A stretch of DNA of 28,301 nt from Welwitschia mirabilis (taxonomy: Eukaryota; Gnetophyta; Gnetopsida; Welwitschiales): the NCBI GenBank assembly GCA_051453625.1, contig JBOZIK010000001.1, positions 70,132,705-70,161,005 of the forward strand, given 5' to 3'. Each line of letters begins with the position of its first letter. Position 1 is the stretch's first letter. A program made the position numbers and the translations under genes. Of the stretch, positions 1-9,388 are shown piece by piece. The notes beneath the pieces were generated by a model. The model was not told the origin of the DNA, searched no databases, and saw only the letters and a program-made list of their open reading frames with translations.

Positions 1-545
1 TCGTTTCGAATTATTTTGTTATGATATTTGCAAATTCTTTTGATAGATTTTCATTTGAGGCATCAAAGATAATATCATCTACATAAATATGTATAATAAT
101 GGAATCTTTTTTTAGATTTTCCACAAATAAGGTTTTGTCTAAAGTTCCTTGAATATATCCATTTTCATTTAAAAATGTAGCTAGCTTTTCATACCAAGCT
201 CTTTGTGCTTGTTTTAATCCATACAAGGCTTTTTTAATTCTATATATATGATCAGTTTTATGAGGATCAATAAAACCTTGTGGTTATTCTACATAGACTT
301 CTTTAATTAATGTGCATTTAGAAAAGCACTTTTTACATCCATTTGATAAAATTTAAAATTCTTAAAAGATTTAAAAGACAAAAACATTCTAATGCTATCC
401 AATCTTACAACGGGAGCAAAAGTATCTCCTACATCAATGCCTTCTATTTGATTGTAGCCTTAAGCTATTAATCTTGCCTTGTTTTTAATGACATTATTTT
501 CTTCATTGTATTTGTTTTTAAAGATCCATTTAGTTCTAATGACAT
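1..545 (-). pseudogene. Copia reverse transcriptase remnant (N-terminal and palm region)
   Basis: This is the RVT_2-type reverse transcriptase domain that would copy element RNA into DNA in a virus-like particle. The clearest block is codons from 226 down to 14: YGLKQ, then AWYEKL, then YVDD at 74-85, the catalytic motif that binds metal with two Asp. Further upstream on the minus strand the motif QMDVKSAFLN (first catalytic Asp region) and a WIFKNK block can be read near 310-545. The frame is broken. There is a stop at 284-286 where the family has Gln in a V-x-Q-P-x-GF context, another at 460-462 where the family has Gln before GYNQ, an indel near 305-312, and a stop at 11-13. Both Gln stops are TAA and fit C-to-T change. 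The domain is cut by the window edge, so thumb and RNase H are not visible. Confidence 0.88.
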
Positions 546-860
546 TCTTATCTTTAAGCCTTTCTACTAGCTTTCAAACATCATTTCTTTTGAATTGTTA
601 TAGCTCATCTTGCATTGCCATTATCCATTCCTCATGAATTTCTGCTTCTTCAAATTTCTTAGATTCTATCTTTGAGGCATAACAAATGTAAAAATACAAA
701 TTTTACATGGAACATCTTGTCTTTATTTTTGAGTTAACTTATATAATAATGGATTCTAAAGGATGATCTTTAAGAAATTTGGGCTTTTTCCATGTGCCTT
801 TTTTTAATGGAACTTCATTTCTTTTGGTGGAACCTTCATTGGTTGTGAAAATACTTATAG

Positions 861-1775
861 TTATGGTTTTTCCTCATCTATATAGTTTGTTCTTATGCCA
901 ATCTCATCAATTTGCATGTTTATTAATTTTTCTATAGTTAATATTCTTTTTTTGAAAACACAATAGACTTTACTCCTCATTGAATAACCCAAAAAGATAG
1001 CTTTATTTACCTTTGAATCAAATTTGCTTAAATGTTCTCTATCTTTTAGCACATAGAATTTACTTTTGAAGACTTTAAAGTATGACACATTTGGTTTTCT
1101 TCCTTTTCATAACTCATATAGTGTTTTGTTAGTACCCAGTATAAGATACATGCTATTAATAATGTAGCATGATATGCTAACAGACTCAGCTCAAAAAGAT
1201 TTAGGAACTTCCTTATCATTTAGCATAGTTCATGTAGTTTATTAAAGGACTCTATTCTTTCTTTTACTATACCATTTTGTTGTGGTTTTTTTGGGGCTGA
1301 AAGCTGATGATCAGGTCCATTTTCAATGCAATATTTATCAAAAAAATGATTTTCAAATTCACCACTATGATGACTTCATATTTTCTTTATGGTATGTTCT
1401 TTTTTATTTTAAATCTTGTTGCAAAGTTTAATCCAATGTTTATAAGATTTAGATTAATTTGACAAAAGACTACCTAATTATATTTAGAAAAATCATCAAC
1501 CATGGTGAAAAAATAACATTTTTACCTAAACTTTGAGTTTGAATAGGGCCTACTAAATTCATATGAATAAGCTCTAATGGCATAGATGTGGAAGCGTGCA
1601 TTTTACTTTTATAAGAGGTTCTAATTTGTTTTCCTTTTTGGCATGCATTACCTAAGACTTATTTTTATAAATTTATCTTAGGAATTCCTCTAATGATGTT
1701 TTTATGAATAATTATTTTCAATTGATCATAATTAACATGACCTAAATGTTTATGCCACAGCTCATCTTGAGGAAC
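861..1775 (-). pseudogene. Copia integrase remnant with altered catalytic residues
   Basis: Integrase joins the DNA copy to the host chromosome. The N-terminal zinc-finger histidines are readable as LWHKHLGH (about 1735-1765), but the first Cys of the distal CxxC pair reads Leu. The core follows: the HMDLxGP block reads HMNLVGP (first catalytic Asp to Asn, codon 1557-1559), then a VDDFSKY block at about 1480-1500. The SDHGGEF block reads SHHSGEF (second Asp to His, codon 1370-1372), with a stop just before it. The NGxVERKN block reads NGIVKER (Glu displaced, codon 1262-1264), perhaps through paired single-base indels. The C-terminal part (861-1088) is open for 75 codons and includes FDSKVNKAIFLGYS. 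A TGA at 1107-1109 sits where the family has Trp. No active enzyme can be made. Confidence 0.85.
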
Positions 1776-1802
1776 ATTCAAAAAATAACAAGGAGAAAAC
1801 GA

Positions 1803-2408
1803 TTAATCTATGCTATAAAAATTATCTATTCTACTAGCTCTAAGAATTATATCATTTGATTTTCCATGTACAATTTTATATTTTGATTTATTAAAAACTA
1901 CCTTGTGACCTTTAATATAAATTTGAGTAATGCTTAGTAAATTGTGCTTTAAACCACTTACATACAAAACTTCATTAGTTTTAGGAAGGTTACCTCCACA
2001 AATGCTTCTAATGCCTTCTATTTTTGCTCTTTCATTATCTCTAAAAGTCACTTCTCCTCCATCAAAGTAGCTTAGATTCTTGAATCTGGATTTATCTCTT
2101 GTCATGTATGTTGAACATCCACTATCAAGATATAAAGTTGTGCTATTTGAGACTTTGAAAGTTATCTGAATCAAAAAAATTTTAAGATCATTGGCTTTCA
2201 TCCACATAGTCCTTTTAGATTTATATGACACATTTTTCTTAGCAATAAACTTAAATGGAAAATATTTAACTAAATTTGAAAACAACATTAATTTTCTATC
2301 ATTACATATAAGTTTTGAATGACCTATTTTTTCACAGAAATGACAAGTAATATTTAAAGAGTAATTACCATTACTGGTTACTTGATTTTGTTGTGCTTGA
2401 GGTTTTTA
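1803..2408 (-). pseudogene. Copia gag zinc knuckle, aspartic protease and pre-integrase remnant
   Basis: This is the best preserved part of the element, an open frame from about 2408 to 1803. It begins with a complete CCHC zinc knuckle at 2304-2345 (spacing C-x2-C-x4-H-x4-C), which in gag binds packaged RNA. About 60 codons later comes the protease active site LYLDSGCSTYMT with the catalytic Asp codon at 2124-2126; the usual His of the STHM motif is Tyr here. The pre-integrase block HNLLSITQ and a following KGHKVVF stretch complete it. The methionine at 2286-2288 is internal, not a start, because the frame is open upstream through the knuckle. Upstream the frame meets a stop in an A/T run near 2405-2410, best explained by a one-base frameshift into the preceding gag segment. 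Confidence 0.88.
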
Positions 2409-2409
2409 A

Positions 2410-2765
2410 AAGATGAACCCAATACCTGATTTGCTTCCAACTGATTTCTAAACTCTAAGAATTTATTTTAATTTGGTAAATTCACCTAAAAATTTATTAA
2501 GAAAATAAAATAATTCTTTTACCTACAAAGTGAGGTAGAAGTTTTTAGATATAACTCTTTTAAGACTTGATTTCATTTCCTCCTTTTCCTTAGTGAGGAA
2601 TTTTATACCCTTGCTNNNNNNNNNNNNNNNNNNNNNNNNNNNNNNNNNNNNNNNNNNNNNNNNNNNNNNNNNNNNNNNNNNNNNNNNNNNNTCTTTATTA
2701 TTCACATCATGGTTATCCTGATCTAATGTAGTGAGTATATTTTGCAATGAAGGCACAAGTGCCAT
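2410..2765 (-). pseudogene. Copia gag remnant upstream of the zinc knuckle, interrupted by a gap
   Basis: The minus strand just above the zinc knuckle reads a short polar stretch (LEFRNQLEANQ) that joins the knuckle frame after a one-base shift. Beyond it an 80-codon open frame at 2523-2765 is interrupted by 76 N (2616-2691); its readable part is Lys/Glu-rich (KEKEEMKSSLKR), as in the linker before copia zinc knuckles, but I cannot match it to a gag domain with certainty. The distance from the knuckle to the nearest primer-binding-site remnant (3003-3014) is only about 660 bases. That is too short for a normal copia gag plus leader, so part of gag has been deleted. Confidence 0.5.
2616..2691. 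other. Assembly gap, 76 N
   Basis: A run of 76 N within the gag remnant. Unlike most other gaps in the window it is not 100 long, and I see no repeated sequence on its two sides, so it may be an estimated rather than a placeholder length. Confidence 0.95.
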
Positions 2766-3002
2766 AAAAGAAGGTTTTCTTTCTTTGTCTGTTTTTGAGC
2801 ATTTCTTTTATCATTTTCACTTGACTCTTATGCATTTCCCTTGGTCGCAATCTATTTGAAAAAATATTCATATGCTATCCAACATATATAGATAAAAGCA
2901 TAAGTATCAAGAAATGGTACATTTGAAAAATCATTAAAGTGAACAATCATTATGGGGTTCTAAAGTTCAAAGCAGTGAAGATCTAAGAAAATACTTAACC
3001 TT

Positions 3003-3014
3003 GATCTTATACCA
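3003..3014 (-). other. Decayed second primer-binding site
   Basis: The minus strand reads TGGTATAAGATC next to an LTR start at 3017. It is the duplicated counterpart of the site at 3584-3595 and has lost several matches to the tRNA. Confidence 0.6.
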
Positions 3015-3583
3015 AATGATAGGATTGAGAACCCTAGGGGTAACAGGGGTGAATAAGTTATTTAAACATTCCAACATAATATTCTAAATGAATCCAATAT
3101 TAAAAAAACTTGCATTTAATAATGGACTAATCTAAAATGTGTAAGATATAAGAAAATAATGGAAGTAAAGAAACAATGACTGAAAGTACAAAAATGCCAA
3201 TGGGATATAATCCAAATTTATAGTAGTTCGAGAAACCCCCTACTCCACTCTAGATAATCAGCTCATCCTCAAGCTAAATTTTGGATCTTTGTTATTCCAC
3301 TAAGTATTCTAGGTTCATCTATAACCTTTACAAATAAAATTTTCCAAGCTTTATCTTAACATTTGAAAGGACTTTTGAAGGCTAAATATCAACCTTTCAC
3401 AAAGCAAAGTAGTGATGTAATAATTCCTTTTGAGCATGAATATCACTCATTCTAATTCAATAGATTTGATAGAGCTCTTCTCCTATAGATGTAAAACAAA
3501 TGAAGCTCTTTATGTCAAATATCCATATGCTATCCAACATATATAGATAAAAGCAGTGAAGATCTAATAAAAGACTTAATCTT

Positions 3584-3595
3584 GCTTTGATACCA
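3584..3595 (-). other. Primer-binding site for initiator tRNA-Met (copia element)
   Basis: The minus strand reads TGGTATCAAAGC, one base from the common plant site TGGTATCAGAGC. It lies two bases from the LTR terminus at 3598, the usual spacing. It fixes the element orientation as minus. Confidence 0.8.
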
Positions 3596-3810
3596 AATGA
3601 TAGGATTGAGAACCCTGGGGGAAGTGTAAATAGATTCTTTAAAGATTTCAACATAATATTCTAAATGAATCCAATATTAAAAAAACTTACATTTAATAAT
3701 GGACTAATCTAAAATGTGAAAGATAGAAGAAAATAATGGAAGTAAAGAAACAATGATTGAAAGCACAAAAATACCAATTGAATATAATCTAGATTTATAG
3801 TAGTTTGGGA

Positions 3811-5606
3811 AAACCCTTACTCCACACTGGATAATTAGTTTACCCTCAAGCTAAATCTTGGATCTTCATTACTCCACCAAGTGTTTTAGGTTCATTTATA
3901 ACCTTTACAAACAGACTTTTCTAGGCTTAGTCTTAACATTTAAATGAACGTTTCAAGGCTTAGTCTCAACCTTTCACAAAGTACAGTAGTGATGTAATGA
4001 TGCCTTTTAAGCATGAATATCAATCATTTTGATTTAGTGGATTTGATATAGCTCTTCTCCTGTAGATGTAAAACAAATAAATCTTTTAATCTGACCTTGA
4101 ATGTAGAGATGATACTGATGGTAGATCTTCTTTAGTCAAAAAATATAGATTTCAAGATATAACAATGAAAGTCATAAGATTACAATGCTCGATCTTTAAG
4201 ATCCAATAGATTCATCCAAAATGAAGATAGCTCTAAAAGATTCTTTTATCATCTATATCTTAGCTAATTATATTAGAAGGATTTAAAGGTTTATTACATT
4301 TAAAATGCACTTTCAATAGCTATAAATGACTAGAAAATGGCTCCCTAATGGCCACATAATAGATACATAATATTTAAAAAATTCTACTTTTGTTCCATTT
4401 AGTCGACTCCACAAAAGTCTGGTCGACTCCATCTAGTGCTGTAGCTTACACAGGTTGCTTGATTAAGAAATCTGTTTACTCCAATATGGATCCCTATCCA
4501 GTTGACTCCATATGGGTCTAGTCAATCCCAGTCTAGTTGCCTGCAATATTATTTGGTCACTCACTTCTCCTAAAAAAATTCTTTTTAGTTTCTAGCATTG
4601 AGTCCAATCGACCCATTTAGGTGACTGGTCGACCCCATAATGATTAGTTTAGGTGTANNNNNNNNNNNNNNNNNNNNNNNNNNNNNNNNNNNNNNNNNNN
4701 NNNNNNNNNNNNNNNNNNNNNNNNNNNNNNNNNNNNNNNNNNNNNNNNNNNNNNNNNAAACCCCCTACTCCACTCTAGATAATTAGTTTACCCTTAAGCT
4801 AAATCTTGGATCTTGGTTACTCCACCAGGTGTTTTAGGTTCATTTATAACCTTTACAAATGGACTTTTCCAGGCTTAGTCTCAACATTTAACAAACTTTT
4901 TAAGGCTTAGTCTCAACCTTTCAAAACACAGTAGTGATATAATGATGCCTTTTGAGCATGAATATCAATAATTTTTATTTAGTAGATTTGATGGAGCTCT
5001 TCTCCTATAGATGTAAAATAAATGAAGCTCTTGATCTAATCTTGAATGTAGAGATGATACTGATGGTAGATCTTCTTTAGTCAAAAACATAGATTCTAAG
5101 ATACAACAATGAAAATCACAATATTACAATGCTCAATCTTTAGGATCCAATAGATTCATCCAAAATGAAGATAGATCTAAAAGATTCTTTTGTCATCTAT
5201 ATCTTAGCTATTTATATTAGAAGGATTTAAGGGTTTATTATATTTGAAATGCACTTTCAACAGCTATAAATGACTAGAAAATGGCTACCTAATGACCACA
5301 TAATAGATACATAATATTTAGAAAATTCTACTTCCTTTCCATCTGGTCGACCCCATAATAGTCTAATCAACTTCATTTAGTGCTATAACTTACATAGGTT
5401 GCCTGAGTAAGAAATTTGTTTGCCCTAATTTCTTATGGCTCCCTATCTGGTTGACCCCATATGGATCCGGTCAACCCCAGTGTAGTCGCCCACAACATTA
5501 TCTGATCGCTCGCTTCTCCTAAGAAAATTCTTTCTAGTTTTTAGCATTGAGTCCAGTCGATCCCTTCAGGTACCCGGTCGACTCCATAATGATTGGTTTA
5601 GGTGTA
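3811..5606. repeat. Gap-flanking duplication 1 (3811-4657 and 4758-5606)
   Basis: The 847 bases left of the gap 4658-4757 and the 849 bases right of it are the same sequence with scattered substitutions (roughly nine in ten bases equal by eye). The right copy begins at AAACCCCCTACTCC and reaches the end of the left copy (GGTTTAGGTGTA) before continuing into new sequence. Equal length and co-terminal ends suggest two alleles placed in series rather than a biological tandem repeat. Confidence 0.8.
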
Positions 5607-5890
5607 CTAGCTATACAATGCTCAAGTCGGTGAACCCCATCATAAGTCTGATTAACCCCTTAACAATCCATTTAAGAGTATTATTCCTTGGTTTATAGAT
5701 CCAATCAATCCCATTATAGGTCCAGTCAACCCATTTTCATTTCGTCTAGGAATACTGTTTATTAGGTCCTCAAATCTAGTCGACTCCATAAAATTCTGGT
5801 CCACTCCTTACCATTCAGTTTAGGAATACTAATTCTTAAAGTTACAAGTCTAGTCAACTCCATGAAAAATCTAGTTGACCCCTCTAGATA
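4400..5890. repeat. Degenerate array of GTCGAC-type motifs
   Basis: Intact GTCGAC occurs at 4402, 4422, 4628, 5346, 5577 and 5779, usually followed by TCC or CCC. Between them, at irregular 20-100 base spacing, are variants in the same CTGG-motif-CCC context: GTTGAC (4501, about 5453), GTCAAC, GTCAAT, ATCGAC, GTCGAT, ATCAAC, ATTAAC and GTCCAC. Most differ from GTCGAC by C-to-T or G-to-A at the CpG or at the outer bases. The array lies in the U3-side part of the copia LTR. Similar SalI-site repeats are familiar in LTRs of some plant copia elements (recalled, not searched). Confidence 0.75.
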
Positions 5891-5892
5891 GT

Positions 5893-6405
5893 TCATTTTC
5901 TATCTGCTTCAGGTGCGGTTGGATTCNNNNNNNNNNNNNNNNNNNNNNNNNNNNNNNNNNNNNNNNNNNNNNNNNNNNNNNNNNNNNNNNNNNNNNNNNN
6001 NNNNNNNNNNNNNNNNNNNNNNNNNNTTCAGATGTAGTTGGCTCCTTGAAAATTTGGTCGATTCCTTAAGAGAATAAAAAATTTGACATGTTTCTAGTAC
6101 TTAGAAGTTAATGATTTAGGTTTTATCTTTTAACCTGTATGTAATTTAATATCTTTTGCATAAGATACACAAAATTTGGTATATAGAATATATTAGTTTG
6201 ACATCAATTGGTAAAAAATAATCTAATAGTTTTAAACACAGCCCAATACACATAAAAATATAAGTGATTTCNNNNNNNNNNNNNNNNNNNNNNNNNNNNN
6301 NNNNNNNNNNNNNNNNNNNNNNNNNNNNNNNNNNNNNNNNNNNNNNNNNNNNNNNNNNNNNNNNNNNNNNNTCATTTTCTATCTGCTTCAGGTGCGGTTG
6401 GATTC
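5893..6405. repeat. 34-base exact contig overlap, first of a crossed pair
   Basis: 5893-5926, the last 34 bases before a 100-N gap, are identical to 6372-6405, the first 34 bases after the next gap. The piece between the two gaps (6027-6271) is a diverged copy of the start of the later contig (about 6387-6636). The contig ending at 5926 should therefore continue directly into 6406. Confidence 0.9.
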
Positions 6406-7442
6406 TTGAAAATTTGGTTGACCCCTCAAGAGGGTAAAAGAATTGACAGGTTTCTAGTACTTAGAAGTTAATAATTTAGGTTCCATCTTTCAACTTGTAA
6501 GTAATTTAACATCTTTTGCATAAGATACACAAAATTTTCTATATAGAATATATTAGTTTGACATTAATTGGTAAAACATAATCTAATAGTTTCAAACACA
6601 GCCCAATACACACAAAAATATAAGTAATTGCATAGGTTGTTTACAGATGAGTGAGGCCTTCATAGATGACTTTAATTTTGTAAATGCAAAATACTTATAT
6701 TAGAATAGTATAATATATACATAATGAGCACATCAAATGCTAAATTCAAATATGCTATAAACTCTATTAGTGTAGGCCTAAGATATCAAAGAAAAATTAG
6801 CAAATAAATAATACAACATTACCACTTTAAATTTGTAAATTCAAGAAATTAGCCATATAACTGATACAGCAAAAGGAGAAATAAAAAAGACATAGCATTT
6901 GATAAATGTGGAGATAGTGTTTTCTATGTATAGATTTATTCAATAAGAAAAGAGGATTAGTGGAATGAACAGGGCATTTGTGATACCCATGTAATCAAAA
7001 CTTATAATCTTTAGATTTAAATACAATCAACTATTCTTACAATAATACATAAAATAGGGAAGAAGCTTACAAATTTAAGAATCAAACAAACACTATTAAA
7101 TAGAATTGTTTAAAAAAGGAAATTAGAGATGTGGAGTTTTCTATGATACCAATATCAAGATTAAAAAAAACCACATGATATGGCAATTCATTTCCAGTAA
7201 AGCACTCAATCAAACATTGAATCCATTAAATATGAATAGATGGTGTTGAGAAAAAATCTGTCTTTAAGTTGAAGTTGTACTTAGTGATTACTAAAACTAT
7301 AAAACTANNNNNNNNNNNNNNNNNNNNNNNNNNNNNNNNNNNNNNNNNNNNNNNNNNNNNNNNNNNNNNNNNNNNNNNNNNNNNNNNNNNNNNNNNNNNN
7401 NNNNNNNCACAGCCCAATACACATAAAAATATAAGTGATTTC
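6237..7442. repeat. 35-base exact contig overlap, second of a crossed pair
   Basis: 6237-6271, the end of the short contig, is identical to 7408-7442, the start of the contig after the gap 7308-7407. The short contig should thus continue into 7443, leaving 6372-7307 as the alternative version of 6027-6271 plus 7443-8231. Confidence 0.9.
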
Positions 7443-8231
7443 ATAGGTTGTTTATAGATGAGTGAGGCCTTCATAGATGACTTCAATTTCATAAATGCCA
7501 AATACTTATAACAGAATAGTATAATAGATACATAATGAGCACATCAAATACTAAATTCAAATCTACTATAAACTCTATTAGTATAGGCCTAAGATATCAA
7601 AGAAAAATTAGCAAATGAATAATACAACATTACCACTTTAAATATGTAAATTAAAGCACCAAAAAAAAACCCTTTATAGTAATAATTAATTTTTGATCAA
7701 ACTCATAAATATTTATCAATCTATTATAGCTTCATTACTGCCAAATCATTATTTAATTCTTTATTTAAAAAAGTAACCATATGATTGATATAGCAAAAGA
7801 AGAAATAAAAAAGACATAGGATTTGATAAATGCATAGACAATGTTTTTCATATGCACACCTATTTAACAAGAAGAGAGGATTAATGGAATTCATAGGGCA
7901 TGTTTGATACCCATGTAATTAAAACTTACAATCTTGGGTTTAAATACAATTAACTATTCTTACAAGAATACATAAAATAGGGAAGGAGCTTACAAATTTA
8001 AGAATCATACAAACATTATTAAATGTAATTGTTTAAGAAAGGAAATTAGAGATGTGGAGTTTTCTACGATATCAATCTCAAAATTAAAAAAAAACCACAT
8101 GATATGGTAGTTCATTTCTAGTAAAGCACTTAATTAAACATTGAATCCATTAAATTTATATAGATGGTGCTGAGAAAAAATCCGTCTTTAAGTTGAAGTT
8201 GTACTTACTACTTGCTAAAACTATAAAACTA
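6597..8231. repeat. Alternative copies of one noncoding stretch (6597-7307 and 7408-8231)
   Basis: The two segments share most of their bases from CACAGCCCAATACAC to ACTATAAAACTA. The second is 113 bases longer, mainly because of an insertion at about 7660-7785 rich in A and T runs. No coding frame is conserved between the copies; the short open frames here run through N and are not genes. I recognise no element domain in this stretch. Confidence 0.8.
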
Positions 8232-8897
8232 ATAGAGTGAATCTAATGTCATACATTGACCAAGGATAATATGCAATAATATTGAGTGACCTTAACATAA
8301 TGTTTAACAAGTAGAATAAGAATATACTCAAATATCAAATATAACACATAATAAAGAAAAGTAAGATATTTAACTTTAAAATATGTAGATATATTCTAAT
8401 AAAAATATTTACCATAGATTCATATGCATACTAGAATTGAGTAGCATAATCAAAGGTATCAAATAAGAGATTATGTGCATTAATTTATGAGATATTTATA
8501 ATTTTTATAGTGATGTTTGATATCACTCTAAAGTCTATTTTTAAAATTTTAATTTTAACACATGCTCATGAAGGGAGATAACTTCTACATTAAAATAGAA
8601 TAGGATAATCCTCTTTGCAGTTACTTATAAATGGGGATCAAGAAGAGGTTCTAATTACTAGTAATAAATATATGATAATTTTAAAAGAGTTTAAATTTTT
8701 TTATAGGTTCTTAGAGTACTATTTTATTCTTGAAGTTATTTTAAAGTCAACTTAACTATTTTTCTAGATGTTAGAAATCTAAAAAATCATTTTGATTTAT
8801 TCCAATGACTATTCATAGTAATAAGCAAGTGATAGATGGTTATTTACTATCTATATTTGATTGAATGTTTAGGTAGTCAATCCTTATTTTTAGCTAG
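8232..8897. other. AT-rich noncoding stretch
   Basis: No open frame of note, no motif and no recognised repeat except at its right end. There TAGTCAATCC and AGTTAAC words resemble the degenerate repeat found at 14640-15060. Confidence 0.6.
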
Positions 8898-8991
8898 TTA
8901 ACTCTAATGTTTTATTTTACTATTTTAAGATCATTTCATTATAAATAGAAAATATCAATAAGAATAATAAGAAATAGTTTAAAGCATGAAA

Positions 8992-8997
8992 TTTATT
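8992..8997 (-). promoter_or_regulatory. Poly(A) signal AATAAA of LTR 1
   Basis: The minus strand reads AATAAA, conserved at the same place in LTR 2 (11928-11933) and LTR 3 (14088-14093), downstream of the TATA-type box. Confidence 0.5.
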
Positions 8998-9169
8998 ATT
9001 GATAGTAGAGGATTACATTTCTTATCATTAGCTAACAATCTTAGACTAGTGGTTAAAGGTAAAGACATAAGCTACAACCTGAGTCCCCCTCCTAGGATCC
9101 ATGAAAATTAGCCATGGTTGTAATCGATTACATCCATCTAGTCTATCCACCCATACCTAATGCGATAAG

Positions 9170-9178
9170 CTTATATAG
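9170..9178 (-). promoter_or_regulatory. TATA-type box of LTR 1
   Basis: The minus strand reads CTATATAAG. The same site is CTATATAAG in LTR 2 (12106-12114) and CTATTTAAG in LTR 3 (14265-14273). It lies about 175 bases before the AATAAA signal, a sensible U3-R layout. Confidence 0.55.
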
Positions 9179-9206
9179 CATAATAAAAGGACACTGTTTT
9201 CCGTAT

Positions 9207-9388
9207 TTGGATTACACCCATTCATAAAAATACATTAATCATGATTATTTAGCATCTTAATACATGTCTTTACAAATAGTGAATTTGAAACATTACATTC
9301 CCTCATACACATTCATAAAAAACCGTTAATCATGCTCATTTAGCATCTTAACATACTTCTTTATAACTAATGAATTTGAAACATTACA
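9207..9388. repeat. 91-bp tandem duplication at the U3 edge of LTR 1
   Basis: ATTCATAAAA at 9220 recurs at 9311, and GAAACATTACATTCCCT ends both units, an offset of exactly 91 bases. Between the units lies TTCCCTCATACAC, which resembles the true purine-tract complement TTCCCTCCTCCTT that follows unit 2. The duplication thus appears to include the start of the polypurine tract. Confidence 0.8.

Larger units (their letters stand above)
1..3597 (-). mobile_element. Degenerate Ty1/copia retrotransposon, internal region (3' end cut by window edge)
   Basis: Reading the minus strand from high to low coordinates gives, in order: a primer-binding site, a poor gag region, a CCHC zinc knuckle, aspartic protease, pre-integrase, integrase core and reverse transcriptase. 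Protease-integrase-RT is the gene order of Ty1/copia. The wording of the conserved blocks (LYGLKQ, AWYEKL, YVDDIIF, HNLLSITQ, IFLGYS) resembles plant SIRE/Tork-type elements; this lineage call is from memory of the families, not a tree. The element is dead: it has several in-frame stops, single-base frameshifts, altered integrase catalytic residues, a shortened gag and an assembly gap at 2616-2691. RNase H and the downstream LTR would lie left of position 1. Confidence 0.9.
2871..4018 (-). repeat. Partial tandem duplication of leader, primer-binding site and LTR start
   Basis: The sequence from TATGCTATCCAAC at 2871 reappears at 3526, and the junction of primer-binding site with LTR start at 3017 reappears at 3598. 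Unit 1 (2871-3525) contains the leader, a decayed site and about 500 bases of LTR; unit 2 (3526 onward) contains the leader, a better site and the longer LTR. The two junctions are 581 bases apart whereas the leader copies are 655 apart. Unit 2 lacks 74 bases that in unit 1 lie between two AAAGCA hexamers, which suggests loss by short direct-repeat recombination. Identity is high but imperfect. No gap separates the units, so this is not one of the gap-flanking duplications. Confidence 0.8.
3598..5926 (-). repeat. 5' LTR of the copia element (outer end not determined)
   Basis: The LTR starts with TGATAGGATTGAG on the plus strand directly beside the primer-binding site, so this is the 5' LTR of a minus-strand element, shown U5 side first. 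It contains a shared block 3811-4657 that is repeated at 4758-5606 across a 100-N gap; after removing that redundancy at least 1.4 kb of LTR-like sequence remains. I could not find the matching outer CA end, so the right limit is a minimum and sequence to about 6270 or beyond may still belong to it. The second LTR lies outside the window. Confidence 0.55.
8903..9388 (-). repeat. LTR 1 (3' LTR of the first copy), with a 91-bp internal duplication
   Basis: Aligns along its length with the other two LTRs. Its left terminus is decayed (TCTAATGTT instead of TGTAATATT) but its right end ATTACA is intact and abuts the purine tract. It is 486 bases rather than 414 because its right end is duplicated in tandem (9207-9297 and 9298-9388). 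On the minus strand it has a TATA-type box and an AATAAA signal. Confidence 0.8.

Noticed and set aside
3457-3654. 65-codon minus-strand frame
   Set aside because: It crosses the leader, primer-binding site and LTR boundary of the copia element, none of which is coding.
5875-7501. Short frames running through N at 5875-6069, 7226-7501 and 7269-7457
   Set aside because: They are bridged by gap characters and lie in noncoding repeat sequence.
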